Source: Putridiphycobacter sp045107045
GTDB lineage: Bacteria; Bacteroidota; Bacteroidia; Flavobacteriales_D; Crocinitomicaceae
Assembly (NCBI GenBank): GCA_045107045.1
Contig: JBGCFR010000027.1
Coordinates: 70,628 to 134,627 of the forward strand
DNA: 64,000 nucleotides
Reading direction: 5' to 3'
Every line of letters begins with the position of its first letter. Position 1 is the first letter of the stretch. The notes below the pieces were generated by a model that worked only from the letters and a program-made list of their open reading frames with translations, did no database searches and was not told the origin of the DNA. Positions 63,181-64,000 of the stretch are shown here, one piece after another. A program made the position numbers and the translations under genes.

Positions 63181-64000
63181 ATGACGCCCGACCATCCAAA
63201 AAAACTGTTTTTATTAGATGCATTTGCCTTGATATATCGCGCTTACTATGCATTCATAAAAAATCCACGATTAAATAGTAAGGGTCAAAATACATCAGCG
63301 GCTTTTGGGTTTACGAATGCCATGCTCGACATAATTAAAAAAGAAAAACCAACTCATCTAGCAGTAGTTTTCGATTCTCCAGGTGATACAAACCGAGTCA
63401 GCGATTTTTCTGATTATAAAGCGAATCGAGAAGAAATGCCAGAAGACATTCGAAATATGATTGAGCCGATTAAGGAAATTGTAAAGGCGTTTGATATTCC
63501 TATTTTAATTAAAGCAGGTTTTGAAGCAGATGATATTATAGGAACGATTGCTAAACGTGCAGAAAAGGAAGGGTTCGTGACTTATATGATGACACCTGAT
63601 AAAGATTTTGCCCAACTAGTGTCGGAAAATATTTTTATGTACAAGCCTGGCCGCGGTGGAAAACCAGCTGAGGTTTGGGGGATTCCTGAGGTTCAAGAAA
63701 AATTCGAAATTGATGATCCTATACAAGTGATTGATATTTTAGGTTTGTGGGGAGATGCAGTTGACAATATTCCAGGAATCCCGGGGATTGGTGAGAAAAC
63801 TTCAAAAAAGCTGATCAAGCAATACGGTTCTGTGGAAAATTTAATTGCTAATGCCCATGAGCTTAAAGGAAAACAAAAAGAAAACGTAATCAATTTTGCC
63901 GAGCAAGGATTATTATCCAAAAAATTGGCAACCATCATTTTGGATGTACCTGTTGAGTTTGATGAAGAAGATTTAATCATGTCCGAGCCAGATAAGGATA
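63181..64000 (+). CDS. polA: DNA polymerase I, N-terminal 5'-3' exonuclease part (partial)
   Basis: The first 273 codons from the ATG at 63181; the gene runs off the window end. Exonuclease domain motifs: FLLDAFALIYRAYYAF, VVFDSPGDTNR, EADDIIGTIA, MTPDKDFAQLV, and the helix-hairpin-helix DNA-binding GIPGIGEKTSKKLI. The DEDD and polymerase domains would follow. DNA polymerase I replaces Okazaki primers and fills repair gaps. A TACATTCG (63150-63157, one mismatch) may be its -7 box. Confidence 0.95.
   Translation, partial: MTPDHPKKLFLLDAFALIYRAYYAFIKNPRLNSKGQNTSAAFGFTNAMLDIIKKEKPTHLAVVFDSPGDTNRVSDFSDYKANREEMPEDIRNMIEPIKEIVKAFDIPILIKAGFEADDIIGTIAKRAEKEGFVTYMMTPDKDFAQLVSENIFMYKPGRGGKPAEVWGIPEVQEKFEIDDPIQVIDILGLWGDAVDNIPGIPGIGEKTSKKLIKQYGSVENLIANAHELKGKQKENVINFAEQGLLSKKLATIILDVPVEFDEEDLIMSEPDKD

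Noticed and set aside
63693..63980. Minus-strand frame of 95 codons near the window end
   Set aside because: It lies antisense inside the clear polA exonuclease domain.

Overview
The window looks like chromosomal DNA of a member of the Bacteroidota, probably a marine-type Flavobacteriales relative. The sequence is AT-rich. At least four secreted proteins end in type IX secretion (T9SS) sorting domains (FPNP/YPNP start). The family set is typical of the phylum: TonB receptor with a carboxypeptidase-like N-domain, DUF5683, M49 peptidase, YceI lipoprotein. Many genes are preceded by the Bacteroidota -7 promoter box TANNTTTG, and Shine-Dalgarno sequences are rare. I saw no rRNA, tRNA, CRISPR array, IS element or prophage. 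Gene starts were corrected where the longest reading frame ran into a promoter, a terminator or an upstream gene.

Layout. 1-649: 3' part (toward the window edge) of a D-Ala-D-Ala carboxypeptidase gene on the minus strand. 692-8756: a tightly packed surface-glycan operon: AsnB-type amidotransferase, GT4, Wza-like export lipoprotein, Wzc-like kinase, RfbC, WecA/MraY-like initiating transferase, small conserved protein. 8831-13676 (minus): cold-shock protein, TonB receptor, M49 peptidase. 13839-20967: two tandem 754-residue T9SS FG-GAP-like proteins, a nitronate monooxygenase-like enzyme and a convergent LamG T9SS protein. 21060-24432: fatty-acid desaturase, sodium/solute symporter, thioredoxin. 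24509-29310: methyltransferase, lipoprotein, FAD oxidoreductase, membrane Fe-S protein and GT2. 29425-31676: parA-parB-DUF5683. 31735-35071: YceI lipoprotein, tandem lipoprotein paralogues, amine oxidase-like flavoprotein. 35066-36739: divergent menC and recR. 36813-42070: a second glycan cluster (epimerase, second AsnB, GT4, acetyltransferase, GT2). 42144-44774: trxB and a RadD-like helicase. 44994-50350: DUF4397 T9SS protein, a small secreted protein and two tandem membrane PP2C/SpoIIE-like proteins with altered metal-site motifs. 50422-56277 (minus): unknown envelope proteins, menA-SDR-yebC operon, lipoprotein, beta-barrel protein. 56605-57787: small membrane protein and an SRPBCC-ArsR operon with two mirror-image operators. 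57829-63060 (minus): small secreted protein, a DEAD-box helicase split by an in-frame TAG, a noncoding inverted-repeat region, a GT2/flippase-like pair and rlmG. 63181-64000: 5' part of polA.

How the genes fit together. The two glycan clusters each carry a glutamine-dependent amidotransferase; the first supplies initiation (WecA-like) and export (Wza/Wzc-like), and the second has sugar modification and transfer genes only, so it may depend on export elsewhere. menC and menA indicate menaquinone-based respiration; the FAD/Fe-S pair may tap the same electron pool. trxA and trxB form the thioredoxin system. The best candidates for new biology are the altered tandem PP2C membrane proteins, the doubled ArsR operator straddling a textbook promoter, the TAG/GTG-split helicase, the FAD/Fe-S electron-transfer module of unknown substrate, and the tandem lipoprotein family. 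I found no clear new defence or mobile system.
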